The position numbers were made by a program, and so were the translations under genes. From contig NZ_CABPSK010000003.1 of the NCBI RefSeq assembly GCF_902459645.1, positions 558,001 through 622,000 of the forward strand: DNA of 64,000 nucleotides, written 5' to 3'. Under the pieces are notes generated by a model. That model saw only the letters and a list, made by a program, of their open reading frames with translations. It was not told where the DNA came from and searched no databases. Positions 19,225 to 27,839 of this stretch are shown piece after piece (position 1 is the stretch's first letter; each line of letters begins with the position of its first letter). The stretch is from Pandoraea pneumonica (GTDB taxonomy: Bacteria > Pseudomonadota > Gammaproteobacteria > Burkholderiales > Burkholderiaceae).

Positions 19225-19908
19225 TCAATTCGAACCCGCCTTCGCGCGGTCCGACTGCGCGATGCGCAGCGCCCTGAGCTGGATATCAAGGGCTCGTGCC
19301 AGTTGTTCCTGCTCGACACGCACTTGTGCCAGCCGCTTTTCGATGTCGTCCTGCTTGCTCTGCGGTGTGGACACGGGTTGCGCTTGCGCGATGGGCGCAT
19401 CGTTGAGCACCACCAACCCGAGATTGCCTTCCTTGGTATTGGCGAGCCCTTCCGAATTTAGCGTCGGGCGCCCGGCCCGCTCCCATTCGTCTTGTGTCAT
19501 CGGGCACTGCACCCCCGTCACTGCCAACGCATAGCGGTTCTCGGCGATGGTGCACAACACGGCGACCGATGCTTTCACCTGCCCCATGCTGCGCAGTTCT
19601 CGTGCGTTCTTGAGCGTCTCGCAATGATGGTCCGTCCACGTGGTGCCAATGGAAAAACCGAACATCGTGCCCGAGCCGCCGACGCTGGTCGATCCCATGC
19701 AGGTATCGGTCGATGTTGTCAGTGCAGGGCCCACAGCGGTGGATGCCGAGAAGCGTGTGTCGGTGTTGTAAATCGCGTGTGAATCCATATTGAGCGAGCC
19801 GCCGGTCGCTCCCGATGAAGCGGTACCGCTGCCCATGCCGGTCATCGATTGCCCGAGCGCCGAGAACGCAAGCGTGACGAGACCGATGAAGAGCGCAATC
19901 TTCTTCAT
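19225..19908 (-). CDS. Secreted protein of unknown function with C-terminal coiled coil
   Basis: 227 residues from the ATG at 19908, preceded by GAGGGGAAAC; a longer frame is ignored because the signal peptide MKKIALFIGLVTLAFSALGQ starts here. The mature N-terminus is Gly/Ser/Thr-rich, the middle has four Cys (CMGS, HHCETL, VLCTIA, VQCPMT) and the C-terminus (QDDIEKRLAQVRVEQEQLAR) is a charged helix likely to form a coiled coil. No domain recognised. It lies 134 bases behind the Ser/Thr/Gly-rich secreted protein on the same strand, probably a shared locus. Confidence 0.72.
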   Translation of the reverse strand: MKKIALFIGLVTLAFSALGQSMTGMGSGTASSGATGGSLNMDSHAIYNTDTRFSASTAVGPALTTSTDTCMGSTSVGGSGTMFGFSIGTTWTDHHCETLKNARELRSMGQVKASVAVLCTIAENRYALAVTGVQCPMTQDEWERAGRPTLNSEGLANTKEGNLGLVVLNDAPIAQAQPVSTPQSKQDDIEKRLAQVRVEQEQLARALDIQLRALRIAQSDRAKAGSN

Positions 19909-20042
19909 GATGTTTCCCCTCAATGTGTTTTGTGTGTGCTCTCGTGTGGCGGGCGAGGTGCCGATGATGCGAGTGACACCTGCCCGCTCTTGCACGTCAT
20001 GCGTTGTCGACGCGGTGTTGTCGACGTTCGCCAACCGACAAC

Positions 20043-20834
20043 TTAGTGGGTCGGCGTAGGCAGTTGGACGACCGACAGCGGCGACGTGTTGTCGGCCTTG
20101 ACCGTCACACCAAACGACGCATTGCTGCTCGCCGTGTTATGCAGCGTGTTGGTGAAACCCGACGACTCGTTGTAGGTAGCGCCCGCGCCGATCTGGTTCA
20201 CGTTCGGGATGTTGGCGAGATTGATGTTCGCGCTCGTGAGCGCGGCAAGCCCGGTCGCGGCGATGTTATCGACACTTGCACTGCCGCCTGCGCTCGTGGT
20301 GTTCGTCACCGAGAATCCGTTGTACTGCGGCCCGGTGTAGGCGACGTCTTGTTGAATGCTGCTGTAGAAATTCGCGCCGCTCGCCGACGCGTTCGAGTTG
20401 GCTTCGTTACTACCAGCCTGCGCGTAATTGGATGTGCCGGACGTGGCGCTACCGGTACCGGTGCCATGTGCGCTCGGAAACGCGAGCGTGCCATTTGCCG
20501 TCGAGCTTGTCGTGCCCTGTGCGATGGCACCGCCACTGCCGCCGCCCACCGATGCGTTGAATGCCAGTGCCGAGCCTGACGTTTGCGTCGTTCCCACGAG
20601 ATTCATCTGCGTGCTGGCGTAGGTGTTCGTCGTCGTACCGGGTTGCAGCGTGAACGACGACATCTGCGTGGCGCTAGCACCGGTGTACGACTGCCCGGGC
20701 GCCACGGAGGCGGCAGAACCGGAAACACTGGTGGTGTTGCTAAGAATGCCGGTGCCCGAAGCGCTCGGTACTTGGGCATGTGCGACGCCAATCGACGCGA
20801 ACAGAGCGAGCAGGGTCAATGAGACTTTTTTCAT
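20043..20834 (-). CDS. Exported Ser/Thr/Gly/Asn-rich low-complexity protein
   Basis: 263 residues, ATG at 20834 after GGAGAAG. Signal peptide MKKVSLTLLALFASIGVAHA. The mature protein has no Cys and is dominated by Ser, Thr, Gly, Ala and Asn (for example GSATSGTSNYAQAGSNEANS), similar in character to surface adhesin passengers or curlin-like secreted proteins, but no recognised repeat, autotransporter barrel or anchor is present. It pairs with the downstream secreted coiled-coil protein and is divergent from a lipoprotein gene. Confidence 0.7.
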   Translation of the reverse strand: MKKVSLTLLALFASIGVAHAQVPSASGTGILSNTTSVSGSAASVAPGQSYTGASATQMSSFTLQPGTTTNTYASTQMNLVGTTQTSGSALAFNASVGGGSGGAIAQGTTSSTANGTLAFPSAHGTGTGSATSGTSNYAQAGSNEANSNASASGANFYSSIQQDVAYTGPQYNGFSVTNTTSAGGSASVDNIAATGLAALTSANINLANIPNVNQIGAGATYNESSGFTNTLHNTASSNASFGVTVKADNTSPLSVVQLPTPTH

Positions 20835-21455
20835 GGTGTGGCTTCTCCAATTTTGGTTCTGTGATTGAGCTTCAAAGCACTGGAGATATGGCCACTGAGC
20901 ACGTGCGAACGATGCGTCGCCTCGTGTGTGATCATCCCCCCGAGACGACCTGATCACTGGTGAACGCGTTATGGTTGCGTCCGATCCAGCTTGCCGTTCG
21001 TCTACAGAGAGGCTCAGCAACTTGTATGCCAATCACGAATCGGGATTGAAAAACGTCATCAGGGTTTAGACCGAGAGACACGCGGCTTCGCCATGTCTGT
21101 CTTCAGTTGATCGAGACGATTGAATGTGAATAATTCGATCGGTGTGCGCAACGTTCGAAGGACTGCGAAGCGGCGCGAGTCGATCAAAGCGTTACGAAGG
21201 GCGAATACGTAACGTAACGAGATGGGGACGCCTTGGAACATCGGCGAAACGGCGCGTTACTGGGTGCTTCAGAGATGTTGCGCGCGCGTAATGCGCCACC
21301 TTGGAAGTGCGGTCAATACTGCATTTGAGGGATAAGCGGAAAAGAAAGCATTTGAATGATCGAGGGATCGACGGACTTCCTTCAATTGAATGATGTCTTT
21401 GCGAAATCAGCCTCCTAGAATCCGCAAACAAGTGAATTCGACGTTGGGGATTCGT
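20835..21455. other. Long intergenic region between divergent secreted-protein genes
   Basis: 621 bp, visibly less GC-rich than the coding neighbours, separating two divergent gene starts. It contains a 60-codon reverse frame (21059-21241) with no ribosome site or recognisable product. I see no RNA gene, hairpin terminator or repeat here. It should carry both promoters and possibly their regulatory sites. Confidence 0.5.
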
Positions 21456-22409
21456 GTGAAGAAGAACCTTTCGCAACGGCTTCAAATCGCCGCGATCGCA
21501 AGCATTGCCGTCATGCTGACGGGCTGCGGACTGCCCGGACCCACACACAAGAGCAACGCCCAGATCGCGTTGGATAACCGCCCCGATTGCAGCGTATTCG
21601 GTGTTTGGGAACATTACACGTGGTCGGGCGAATGCCAGGGCGGTCTGGCCAGCGGGCAAGGCACGCTGCTCGGTTACGCTGGCTCGACGCTGATGCTGCG
21701 CTACGTTGGCGAGATGAAGGCCGGTCTTCGCGACGGCTGGGGCGAAATGTGGATCAACGGCGACAAGATTCACGGCGGCCCCACCACACGATCAGGACGC
21801 TTCGCGCGCGGGGGTCTTGTGACTGGCGCCGAAACGAACAACTACAGCGTTAGGAACTACACGAACGGCGAGAACTCGAGCACGACGTATACCTCCGAAA
21901 AAAGTGAGTCGTCTTCGGGGGTCGGCTCGATGACAGCAGGCCTACTAGGCGCAGTCGCGCTGGGCGCGGCGGCCGGTGGCGGTAAGAACGCAGCGCAGTT
22001 GCAAGCCATGGGCTCCGCACTACAGGGCACAGCATCTGCCAGTCCACCGATACGTTCGACATCGGCAGGCACGAACAACGGGGCATCGAGTGCAGACACC
22101 AGCCCACCGGTCAACGGCTGCGCGCACCTGACGCCGGTATTGAAGCCTGCGTACAACGACGCCGATATGTTCATCGAGAACACCTGCTCGTATCCGATTG
22201 TCGTTGTCGTATGCAATGTTGCTGCGACATCGCAGTCCTGCACGCACCAGTACTCGCAAGTCAAACCTAACGCCAGATATGGGCTGGGGGGCGGGTTTGC
22301 GCCGAAGACCACGTATGCGTCCTTCAGTTGCAAGGCGCCGTACTACCCCAACGTCCGACTCGCGGGCGGCGTGTTGTCGGGTGGATGCACCAGTGTCCCG
22401 GCTTATTAG
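21456..22409 (+). CDS. Lipoprotein with MORN-like segment
   Basis: 317 residues if the GTG at 21456 is used (GGGGA 8 bases upstream). This start gives a clean lipoprotein signal: KKNLSQRLQIAAIASIAVML followed by the lipobox LTGC. An ATG at 21390 in frame would add 22 charged residues and spoil the signal. After the acylated Cys comes a Gly/Tyr/Trp-rich stretch (GQGTLLGYAG, GLRDGWGEMW) resembling MORN repeats, then a Ser/Thr/Gly-rich linker with a hydrophobic segment, and a C-terminal domain with four to six Cys (NTCSYPIVVVVCN). Function unknown. Confidence 0.7.
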   Translation: MKKNLSQRLQIAAIASIAVMLTGCGLPGPTHKSNAQIALDNRPDCSVFGVWEHYTWSGECQGGLASGQGTLLGYAGSTLMLRYVGEMKAGLRDGWGEMWINGDKIHGGPTTRSGRFARGGLVTGAETNNYSVRNYTNGENSSTTYTSEKSESSSGVGSMTAGLLGAVALGAAAGGGKNAAQLQAMGSALQGTASASPPIRSTSAGTNNGASSADTSPPVNGCAHLTPVLKPAYNDADMFIENTCSYPIVVVVCNVAATSQSCTHQYSQVKPNARYGLGGGFAPKTTYASFSCKAPYYPNVRLAGGVLSGGCTSVPAY

Positions 22410-22461
22410 CGGCTGCCGGAGCGTCCTCCCGAAATCGTCCCCCGCTTTGGAAACACGCAGA

Positions 22462-22491
22462 TTGCCAAAAACCCCCGACCCCGCTTAGAAT
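22462..22491 (+). promoter_or_regulatory. Probable promoter of the tRNA-Gly gene
   Basis: TTGCCA (22462-22467) and TAGAAT (22486-22491) are spaced by 18 bases and end 10 bases before the tRNA 5' end, a good sigma-70 arrangement. Confidence 0.55.
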
Positions 22492-22501
22492 GTCGATCTT
22501 C

Positions 22502-22575
22502 GCGGGCGTCGTATAATGGTAATACCCTAGCTTCCCAAGCTAGAGCCGTGGGTTCGATTCCCATCGCCCGCTCCA
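22502..22575 (+). tRNA. tRNA-Gly(CCC)
   Basis: 74 bases including an encoded CCA. Acceptor stem GCGGGCG / CGCCCGC, D stem GTAT / ATAC, anticodon stem CTAGC / GCTAG with loop TTCCCAA (anticodon CCC), T arm GTGGG-TTCGATT-CCCAT, discriminator T. All stems pair, with one G-T pair in the T stem. It reads GGG codons, frequent in such a GC-rich genome. It stands alone between the lipoprotein and the radical SAM gene; no integrated element follows it. Confidence 0.96.
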
Positions 22576-22688
22576 ACACCCTCTCTGCTATTTTTCCCCT
22601 AGATTGCTCCGCCACTGACGTCGCACCGACGCCTTGAGCCTCTGTCCGTCCGGCCGGTCCGTATCTGGTGGAGTAAAATCCGCTTCCC

Positions 22689-23723
22689 ATGCGCTTCTCT
22701 GACTTCGACCAACGCCTCGCCGCACTCGGCGCTCAACCTGTCCATCGCGGGCGGGTGGCTCGCGTCTGGCTGAACGGTCAGGCACTCGATACGGGTACGC
22801 GGCGACGAAGCTCAGAACACTTCCTGCCGCTCGCGCTGCGAAACGCCCTTCCCGCGTTGACCGCAGAACTCGACGGCCTTGCCCGCGTCCGCTCGGAACA
22901 CACCGGCAGCGACGGCTCGCGCCTGCTCGTCGAACTCGCCGACGGGCAAATGGTGGAAAGCGTACTGCTGCCGCGCGACGGACTCTGCGTCTCCACTCAA
23001 GTCGGTTGCGCCGTCGGCTGCCGCTTCTGCATGACCGGCAAGAGCGGCCTGATCCGCCAGATTTCGAGCATGGAAATCCTCGCCCAAGTCGTGCTGGCCC
23101 GCCGTTTGCGCGCAGTGAAGAAAGTCGTGTTCATGGGCATGGGCGAACCCGCCCATAACCTCGACAACGTCCTCGAAGCCATCGACCTGCTAGGCACTGA
23201 AGGCAATATCGGCCACAAGAACCTCGTGTTCTCCACCGTGGGCGACCAGCGTGTGTTCGACGCCCTGCCCCGGCAACGTATCAAACCTGCGCTTGCACTC
23301 TCGCTTCACACGACCAAAGCAGACCTGCGCGCCCACCTGCTGCCGCGCGCGCCGAAGATTGCGCCGGATGCCCTGATCGAACTCGGCGAAAAATACGCCC
23401 GCGATACCGGCTACCCCATCCAATACCAGTGGACGCTGCTCAAAGGCATCAACGACGGCGACGATGAACTCGACGCCGTCGTGCGTTTGCTCAAGGGGAA
23501 ATACGGCGTGCTCAACGTCATCCCCTTCAATAGCCTTGAAGGCGACGACTACCAGCGCCCCGATCGCGAACGCATCCGCGAGATCGTCCGCTATCTGCAC
23601 AGCCGCGGTGTGCTGACCAAAGTGAGAGACAGCGCTGGCCAAGACGTCGACGGCGGTTGCGGACAGTTGCGCGCCCGCGCCATCGGCGAGACGAAAGTGA
23701 TTGAACTGCGCCGCACGCAGTAA
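22689..23723 (+). CDS. RlmN/Cfr-family radical SAM RNA methyltransferase (paralogue)
   Basis: 344 residues. The radical SAM cluster motif C107-x3-C111-x2-C114 is in GCAVGCRFCMTG, the conserved Glu of VESVLLP is at residue 90, and the second catalytic Cys that carries the methyl-enzyme intermediate is C324 in DVDGGCGQL. RlmN methylates A2503 of 23S rRNA and A37 of some tRNAs. This protein is shorter than typical RlmN and has GEPAHN where RlmN has GEPLxN, so it looks like the second RlmN-like protein of Burkholderiales rather than RlmN itself. Target RNA unknown. Confidence 0.88.
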   Translation: MRFSDFDQRLAALGAQPVHRGRVARVWLNGQALDTGTRRRSSEHFLPLALRNALPALTAELDGLARVRSEHTGSDGSRLLVELADGQMVESVLLPRDGLCVSTQVGCAVGCRFCMTGKSGLIRQISSMEILAQVVLARRLRAVKKVVFMGMGEPAHNLDNVLEAIDLLGTEGNIGHKNLVFSTVGDQRVFDALPRQRIKPALALSLHTTKADLRAHLLPRAPKIAPDALIELGEKYARDTGYPIQYQWTLLKGINDGDDELDAVVRLLKGKYGVLNVIPFNSLEGDDYQRPDRERIREIVRYLHSRGVLTKVRDSAGQDVDGGCGQLRARAIGETKVIELRRTQ

Positions 23724-23749
23724 GCACGCGACGCAGCAAGGCCGTAAGT

Positions 23750-24586
23750 TTATGCCGCGTTGGCGCGCGAGAGTTCGCGGAAATTCATCCAGTGCGAACT
23801 CACCAGCCACCCCGCATCCACCGGCAAGCTCACCCCCGTAATCGCACTCGACTGATCGCACATCAGGAAGCTGACGGCCGCCGCAATCTCGTCGGTACCG
23901 ACCAGACGACCCAGCGCCGAGTGCGCTTCAATCGCCGTGGCGCTGCGCTTGCCGGTCGCAAGCTTGTCTTCGAAGATCGGCGTGAGCGTGAAACCCGGCG
24001 CAACCGCATTGACACGAATACCCGACGCCCCCAACTCACCCGCCGCCAACTGGGTCAGCGCACCCAGCGCCACCTTCGTCGGCGAATAGGCGTGAAGCGG
24101 CAACGGCCGCAGTTCATTGATCGACGTGATATTGACGACCGCACCCGCGCCCGCCTGCGTCATCAGCGGCGCAAACGCCCGCAGGCAATGCTGGGCACCG
24201 AAATAGTTCACTTCCCACACGCGACGCTGCATGGCATCGTCCATCTCCAGCATCGGCATGACGTCTTGCAGCAGGCCGGCCACGTTCACCAGCCCGGCAA
24301 CGCCGCCACGCTCGCGCAACGACGCCGCAAGCGCATCGACCGACACATGGTCGGTCACGTCGAGCGCCGCCAACGTCATTCGCGGCTCGCTGGCACGCGC
24401 ACCGAAGACATCGCGCAACCGGGAAAGGTCGAGATCCGTGGCCACGACGTGCCAGCCATCGTCGAAGAGGCGGTTCGCCACCGCCAAGCCAATGCCGCCG
24501 CTCGCACCCGTCACAACAACGGCGTGTCCGCTATCGCGCAGTGCGTCCAACGATTTGCGCTTCGCGCGCTCAGGGGATGGGGTCAT
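23750..24586 (-). CDS. SDR-family oxidoreductase
   Basis: 278 residues with a Rossmann fold: TGASGGIG at 26-33 binds NAD(P), D51 suggests NAD preference, and S155-Y167-K171 form the catalytic triad (NITS, AYSPTK). It oxidises or reduces a hydroxyl/keto group. It is preceded by CTAAAC-N5-GTTTAG at 24625-24641, related to the palindrome in front of the aldolase operon at 25388, so it is probably controlled by the TetR regulator immediately upstream on the same strand and acts in the same pathway. Confidence 0.9.
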   Translation of the reverse strand: MTPSPERAKRKSLDALRDSGHAVVVTGASGGIGLAVANRLFDDGWHVVATDLDLSRLRDVFGARASEPRMTLAALDVTDHVSVDALAASLRERGGVAGLVNVAGLLQDVMPMLEMDDAMQRRVWEVNYFGAQHCLRAFAPLMTQAGAGAVVNITSINELRPLPLHAYSPTKVALGALTQLAAGELGASGIRVNAVAPGFTLTPIFEDKLATGKRSATAIEAHSALGRLVGTDEIAAAVSFLMCDQSSAITGVSLPVDAGWLVSSHWMNFRELSRANAA

Positions 24587-24624
24587 ACATGCGTCTCCGT
24601 CAGGGGGTGTTGTCGTTTTAATTT

Positions 24625-24641
24625 CTAAACAATTCGTTTAG
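24625..24641. promoter_or_regulatory. TetR-type operator candidate upstream of SDR
   Basis: CTAAAC (24625-24630) and GTTTAG (24636-24641) are separated by 5 bases. The half-sites match those of the 18-bp palindrome at 25388-25405. Confidence 0.6.
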
Positions 24642-24666
24642 TTTATCAACACCCCCATCCGACGCG

Positions 24667-25365
24667 TCAAGCCTTTTTTGCCGCACCCTTTGCGCGCGAG
24701 GTCTTCGCAGGCGCGGCTTTTGTGCCCCGTGTGCTTTTCGCCGCCATCGCGGGCACCTTGCCGTTCGGACCGATCAGGCCTTGCATGACAAGGTCGACGT
24801 GCTCGCGCACAAACGCTCGTGTCAGCGGCTTATGCCCGACGAGCAGACGGTAATACAGCGGTGCATACAGGATGTCGAGTACCACGTCGGGGTCGCCCGG
24901 CTTGATCAGACCGCGTGCTACCGCGTCGCGCACGATCTCCACGCCCTGCTGGCGGCGAGCCGACACGTATCCGTCACGGAAAGCTTGCGCGATTTCAGGA
25001 TCGGACTGCCCCTCCGCGATCAGCGCGCTAATCATCGTGCCCATCGGCCCGCAAAACTCCTCGGCCATCTTGAGCAGGCGCGCAAAAATGCTGTCGAGTT
25101 GCAACTCCTCCGGATACGGCAACGCCTGCCCCGCTTCCCTCAGGAAAGCCGTCATGATCACCGACGCGCGGTTCGGCCACCACTTGTAGATCGTGGCCTT
25201 GCTCACACCCGCTGCCGTCGCAATGGATTCCATCGTCGTCGCGGACAACCCCTGCTCGAGCAACAAACGATAAGCCGCATCGAGCACGGCGCGCTCTGCT
25301 TCAACGCTGCGTTTGCGTCCGCGCCGGCCTGCCGCGGGAGATTCGGGATTCAACTGACTTGACAT
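24667..25365 (-). CDS. TetR-family transcriptional regulator
   Basis: 232 residues. Residues 17-63 form the TetR HTH (SATTMESIATAAGVSKATIY followed by KWWPNRASV), and the C-terminal ligand domain ends in a Lys/Ala-rich tail (TKAAPAKTSRAKGAAKKA). It lies between the SDR gene and the divergent aldolase-MFS-ligase operon, with related palindromes next to both. The simplest reading is a repressor of both units relieved by a pathway intermediate, perhaps an acyl-CoA. Confidence 0.92.
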   Translation of the reverse strand: MSSQLNPESPAAGRRGRKRSVEAERAVLDAAYRLLLEQGLSATTMESIATAAGVSKATIYKWWPNRASVIMTAFLREAGQALPYPEELQLDSIFARLLKMAEEFCGPMGTMISALIAEGQSDPEIAQAFRDGYVSARRQQGVEIVRDAVARGLIKPGDPDVVLDILYAPLYYRLLVGHKPLTRAFVREHVDLVMQGLIGPNGKVPAMAAKSTRGTKAAPAKTSRAKGAAKKA

Positions 25366-25387
25366 TCGTTATGCCCAGACAAATACT

Positions 25388-25405
25388 AAACTAAACGTTT
25401 AGTTT
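25388..25405. promoter_or_regulatory. Perfect 18-bp palindrome, TetR operator candidate
   Basis: AAACTAAACGTTTAGTTT is a perfect palindrome located 22 bases before the TetR start codon and 58 bases before the aldolase start. It shares half-sites with 24625-24641. Confidence 0.72.
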
Positions 25406-25463
25406 ATAAATTTCGTCACCGCTTCGAAAGCCCCTTGAGCGGTACGTCGGTTTGGAGAACGGA

Positions 25464-26261
25464 ATGCAGAAGTCTGACACAGTTTTTTCTTCATTTGCCC
25501 TGCCCGCTGGCGAAGCGCTGGCCGATACCGGCATCACACCGGCCGAGCAACGGGTGCGAGAAGACCTCGCCGCAGCGTATCGGCTCTGTGCGCTCAACGG
25601 CTGGGACGACTTGATTTACACGCACTTGTCTGCGCGCGTGCCGGGCCCGTCGCATCACTTTCTCGTGAACCCGCTTGGTCTGGCATTCGACGAAATCACT
25701 GCCTCGAACCTTGTGAAGATCGACCTCGACGGCCGCGTCATCGGCAACTCGTCGTATCGTCCCAATGCCGCCGGTTTCGTGATTCACGGGTGTATCCACG
25801 CGGCGCGTGAAGATGCCGCATGCGTGATGCATTTGCACACCGAGGCCGGTATGGCGTTATCGGCGTTGGAAGACGGTCTGCTGCCCATCACCCAGCACGC
25901 CATGCGTTTTGTGGGACGGCTGGGTTATCACGATTACGAAGGCATTGCGCTCACCATCGGCGAGCGCGAACGGCTGCTTACCGACTTGGGCAGCCATGCG
26001 GCCTTGATTCTGCGCAATCACGGCACACTCACCGTGGGACGCTCAGTAGGTCATGCGTTTGTGGAAATGTTCTATCTAGAGAAGGCGGCACGCGCGCAAC
26101 TGCTCGCACAGGCGACGGGTGCCCCGCTGCGAATTCCGGCACCGGACATCGCCGCGTTGACGGCCCATCAATGGGTGACGGATCTACGCGGCTCGGGCGA
26201 TCGCGAGTGGCCGCCCCTGCTGCGCCAACTCGATCGCCATGGCGATGGCTACAAGCGCTAG
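25464..26261 (+). CDS. Class II aldolase/adducin family protein
   Basis: 265 residues, ATG at 25464 after GGAG with a 6-base spacer. The metal-binding histidines of class II aldolases are visible: H123 and H125 in VMHLHTEAG and H186 in LRNHG. Family members cleave or decarboxylate small phosphorylated or keto substrates, or act as dehydratases; many in such clusters are unassigned. It heads an operon with an MFS importer and an acyl-CoA ligase and is divergent from the TetR gene with the shared operator. Confidence 0.9.
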   Translation: MQKSDTVFSSFALPAGEALADTGITPAEQRVREDLAAAYRLCALNGWDDLIYTHLSARVPGPSHHFLVNPLGLAFDEITASNLVKIDLDGRVIGNSSYRPNAAGFVIHGCIHAAREDAACVMHLHTEAGMALSALEDGLLPITQHAMRFVGRLGYHDYEGIALTIGERERLLTDLGSHAALILRNHGTLTVGRSVGHAFVEMFYLEKAARAQLLAQATGAPLRIPAPDIAALTAHQWVTDLRGSGDREWPPLLRQLDRHGDGYKR

Positions 26262-26369
26262 TGTTGCGACGATGTTGTGCAGTACGAGTAGGAAAGACGA
26301 ATTACGAAAGACGAAATGGGCAGTTGGCAGCGACCAGCAAACATAACAGAACCATGACGGAGACACCCC

Positions 26370-27767
26370 TTGAACCCGACCCTTGCATCACAGGCGCGCC
26401 AACCGGTCGCCGGTGGCGATAACGCCGCCGCACTGGACTCCCGCATCGCGCAGGAGACGATTGGCCAGCTATTCCGGCGCATTCTGCCTTTCCTGATCCT
26501 CTGCTACATCGTCGCTTTTCTCGATCGCGTGAACGTCGGCTTCGCCGCCTTGCACATGAACGGCGATCTCGGGTTCACCGCCACCGTCTATGGCTTCGGG
26601 GCGGGCATCTTCTCGATTGGCTACTTCGTGTTCGAGGTGCCGAGCAACCTGATCCTGCACCGAGTGGGCGCACGCATCTGGATCGCCCGCATCATGGTGA
26701 CGTGGGGCTTCGTGTCGGCAGGGTTTGCATTCATCTCGGGCGAAACGTCGTTCTACGTGATGCGCTTTTTGCTGGGCGTGGCCGAGGCAGGATTTTTCCC
26801 CGGCATCGTGTTGTATCTAAGCCTCTGGTTCCCGGGGCGCGCCATGGCGCGGGCGACGGCCATCTTCATTCTGGGGCTGCCGCTGGCCGTGCTGATCGGT
26901 GCGCCGCTCTCGACGGCCATTCTTACGTCGTTCCACGACTTCGCAGGCCTGCGCGGCTGGCAATGGATGTTCCTGCTCGAAGGGACATTGGCCGTCGTGG
27001 TCGGCGTCATCGCGTACTTCGTCCTCGGCAGTTCGCCGGACAAGGTCACGTGGCTAACCGAAACGCAACGCGACTGGCTGGTGCGAACGCTTGCGCAGGA
27101 GCGCGCCGCGAAGGAAAGTGCGCGGCAATATAGCGTGATGCAGACGCTGCTCTCGGGCAAGGTGCTGCTGTTGGCGCTGGCGATCTTCTGCAACATCACC
27201 GCACTGTTCGGCATCACCTTGTGGATGCCGCAGATCATCAAGGGCATCGGCGGGCTCGACAACACCCGGGCCGGGCTGCTCAGTGCCGTGCCGTACGTGT
27301 GTGCTGGCATTGCGATGGTGATCAACGCACGGCACTCCGACAAGACCGGTGAGCGCCGTTGGCACATTCTCGTGCCCGCAGCGATCGGTGCGGTCGGCTT
27401 GGTGATGGCCGGTAGTGCGTCATCGCCGTACGTCGGCATCATCGGGCTGTGCATCGCGGCGGCGGGCATTCTGGCATCGAACATTCTGTTCTGGCCGCTT
27501 GCCCCGATGTTCCTGACGGGTGCCGCTGCGGCGGCCGGCATCGGACTGGTGAACTCCGTCGGCAATCTGGGAGGCTTCGTCGGCCCGTACCTGACCGGCT
27601 GGGCGAAAGACACCTTTGGCGGATACAGCGCCAGCATGAACACGCTTGGCGTCATGGTGCTGGTCTACGGCCTGCTGCTCTTTGCATTCCTTACCGTGAC
27701 GACGCGACGTGCAGGCAGCGCCAGCGCAAGCGTTGCCACGCCCGTGCAAGGTACGGCAGCGCGCTGA
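26370..27767 (+). CDS. MFS transporter, anion:cation symporter (ACS) family
   Basis: 465 residues with 12 predicted TM helices and the ACS hallmark start LDRVNVGFAAL after TM1, as in phthalate, tartrate and hexuronate permeases. The start is TTG at 26370, with CGGAGAC just upstream; the nearest in-frame ATG lies inside TM1. It most likely imports an organic acid that the aldolase, ligase and SDR of this cluster degrade. Confidence 0.9.
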   Translation: MNPTLASQARQPVAGGDNAAALDSRIAQETIGQLFRRILPFLILCYIVAFLDRVNVGFAALHMNGDLGFTATVYGFGAGIFSIGYFVFEVPSNLILHRVGARIWIARIMVTWGFVSAGFAFISGETSFYVMRFLLGVAEAGFFPGIVLYLSLWFPGRAMARATAIFILGLPLAVLIGAPLSTAILTSFHDFAGLRGWQWMFLLEGTLAVVVGVIAYFVLGSSPDKVTWLTETQRDWLVRTLAQERAAKESARQYSVMQTLLSGKVLLLALAIFCNITALFGITLWMPQIIKGIGGLDNTRAGLLSAVPYVCAGIAMVINARHSDKTGERRWHILVPAAIGAVGLVMAGSASSPYVGIIGLCIAAAGILASNILFWPLAPMFLTGAAAAAGIGLVNSVGNLGGFVGPYLTGWAKDTFGGYSASMNTLGVMVLVYGLLLFAFLTVTTRRAGSASASVATPVQGTAAR

Positions 27768-27839
27768 GCCTGCCACCTCTGCCCATCGATCCCGTTTCTT
27801 TACTTTGCCCGAGCGCGCGCCGCGCGCTCGGTTCTTGCC

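Noticed and set aside
21059-21241. 60-codon reverse frame in the large intergenic region
   Set aside because: No ribosome site, no recognisable sequence, composition like translated noncoding DNA.
22502-22700. tRNA-Gly as integration site of a mobile element
   Set aside because: No integrase, no repeat of the tRNA 3' end and ordinary chromosomal genes on both sides.
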